Part shown: one piece after another, positions 63,350-64,000 of the stretch
Numbering within the stretch: position 1 is the stretch's first letter
Layout: the number at the start of each line of letters is the position of its first letter
Program-made: the position numbers and the translations under genes
Source of the DNA: Azolla caroliniana
Taxonomy: Eukaryota > Polypodiophyta
Length of the DNA: 64,000 nucleotides
Reading direction: 5' to 3'
Assembly (NCBI GenBank): GCA_043228905.1
Contig: JBHGNT010000018.1
Span: forward strand, 6,758,001 to 6,822,000
The notes under the pieces: generated by a model
What the model was told of the DNA's origin: nothing
Database searches by the model: none
What the model saw: the letters and a program-made list of their open reading frames with translations, nothing else

Positions 63350-63558
63350 TGTTGAGAATCAAAATCAACTTCCCATAGGAATGGTGTTCACAGTAGGTAG
63401 TGGACCACTTAGGAGGACATTTCTGTAATTAGTAGAAAGGGCATTTGCCCTAGACTAGTTGGTATTTAAACCAACCTTTTGTAACTGAGTAAACGTTGGA
63501 TGTAATATACAGTTTCTTATCTAGAACTCTCTCTCTCTCATTCTCTCTTATCTCACGT

Positions 63559-63637
<79 letters not shown>

Positions 63638-63640
63638 CCT
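63350..63640 (+). repeat. Copia-type 5' LTR at the right edge
   Basis: TGTTGAGAATCAAAATC start, TATA-like GGTATTTAAACC (63460-63471), CT-rich U5 (63523-63550). The inner end is lost in or just after a (CA)n microsatellite; no PBS could be read. Confidence 0.5.
63562..63634. repeat. (CA)n microsatellite
   Basis: About 35 uninterrupted CA units, lying where the LTR end and PBS of the flanking copia would be expected. Confidence 0.95.
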
Positions 63641-63675
63641 TCCGCTACACAGAAACGAAACAAAACCCAACTTGA

Positions 63676-64000
63676 CACACATCGACTACCTAGCGTGGAA
63701 GCAGGCCGTGAGCTGTGTGTTGTATGGCCTTGCGTCATGCATTCATGACCACATGCTTGGCTATATTCGAGATTCAAAAACACTGAAAGAAGCTTGGGGA
63801 AATCTCACGAAGATTTTTGCGGCCTATACGGATGCATGAAAGCTCCAACTTTGATAGGAGGTAAACAACATGCAACAGAGGGACATGTTGATCACCGGCG
63901 ATACGTTGAAGATCAAGGAGTTGTGTGATGCCCTCGGTTCGATTAATGTTGTCATCGACAATGAAGAAATGGTGCAAATATGCCTCAACGGCTTGGCACC
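63676..64000 (+). pseudogene. Copia gag (UBN2-type), 5' part missing, cut by the window edge
   Basis: The plus frame reads THIDYLAWKQAVSCVLYGLASCIHDH, LGYIRDSKTLKEAWGNLTKIF, (TGA at 63837-63839) KLQL, then INVVIDNEEMVQICLNGLAP. This is the same gag family as copia 1 (YIRDAETPKDAWGNLKKIF). Two stops lie in the middle. The element continues beyond the window. Confidence 0.8.

Overview
The window looks like nuclear DNA of a flowering plant. It holds a small number of intron-bearing genes in a deep, nested bed of plant retrotransposons (Ty1/Copia, Ty3/Gypsy, L1-like LINEs, a TRIM and a hAT-type MITE), with long microsatellites and no bacterial operon features. The species cannot be fixed from the sequence. 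Short introns in the ACR gene argue for an angiosperm rather than a conifer.

Only two loci look like host genes. (1) 8104-11312 (+) is a five-exon gene for a ParB-like domain followed by a circularly permuted (IV before I) N6-adenine/N4-cytosine-type DNA methyltransferase. Every splice junction keeps frame. Its 5' part carries an in-frame TAA and a one-base frame break in a GAA repeat. This is the most unusual item here. (2) 28725-32149 (-) is a complete seven-exon ACR gene (ACT-domain repeat protein, about 461 aa, four ACT domains), with a GC-rich block of ACGT/ABRE motifs upstream.

Layout. 1-1722: left-edge gypsy (minus) with PBS and LTR. 1723-5153: broken copia (minus) whose integrase is present twice as a large inverted duplication. 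5159-7090: LTR-like block and decayed coiled-coil ORF. 7221-8100: RY motifs, tRNA-like fragments and a hairpin. 8104-11312: methyltransferase gene. 12241-23099: gypsy A (minus), interrupted by a TRIM (14370-15459, TSD CCTGG) and by gypsy B (15622-21506, plus). 23100-25135: copia LTRs and a chromovirus integrase tail. 25136-28620: no gene seen. 28725-32149: ACR. 32590-38325: promoter block, microsatellites and gene-poor AT-rich DNA. 38343-45558: LINE with a 17-bp TSD, split by a pol-less gypsy E (39943-43177). 45846-46427: chromovirus integrase fragment. 46428-56555: copia 2 (minus), split by chromovirus F (48303-54098), which itself carries a solo LTR (49066-49738, TSD ACGT). 56750-59160: gypsy C, split by a 5'-truncated LINE (56968-57868, 15-bp TSD). 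60161-63349: gypsy D (minus), carrying a hAT-type MITE (60661-61135, TSD AACCACAT). 63350-64000: start of another copia.

The window therefore records at least three nesting levels. Gypsy B, C and E share the same pre-LTR terminus and form one family, of which E is a non-autonomous gag-plus-unknown-ORF derivative. No autonomous intact element is visible; every coding element has stops, frameshifts, deletions or altered catalytic residues. Coordinates of TE ends are reliable where a TSD is stated and approximate elsewhere.
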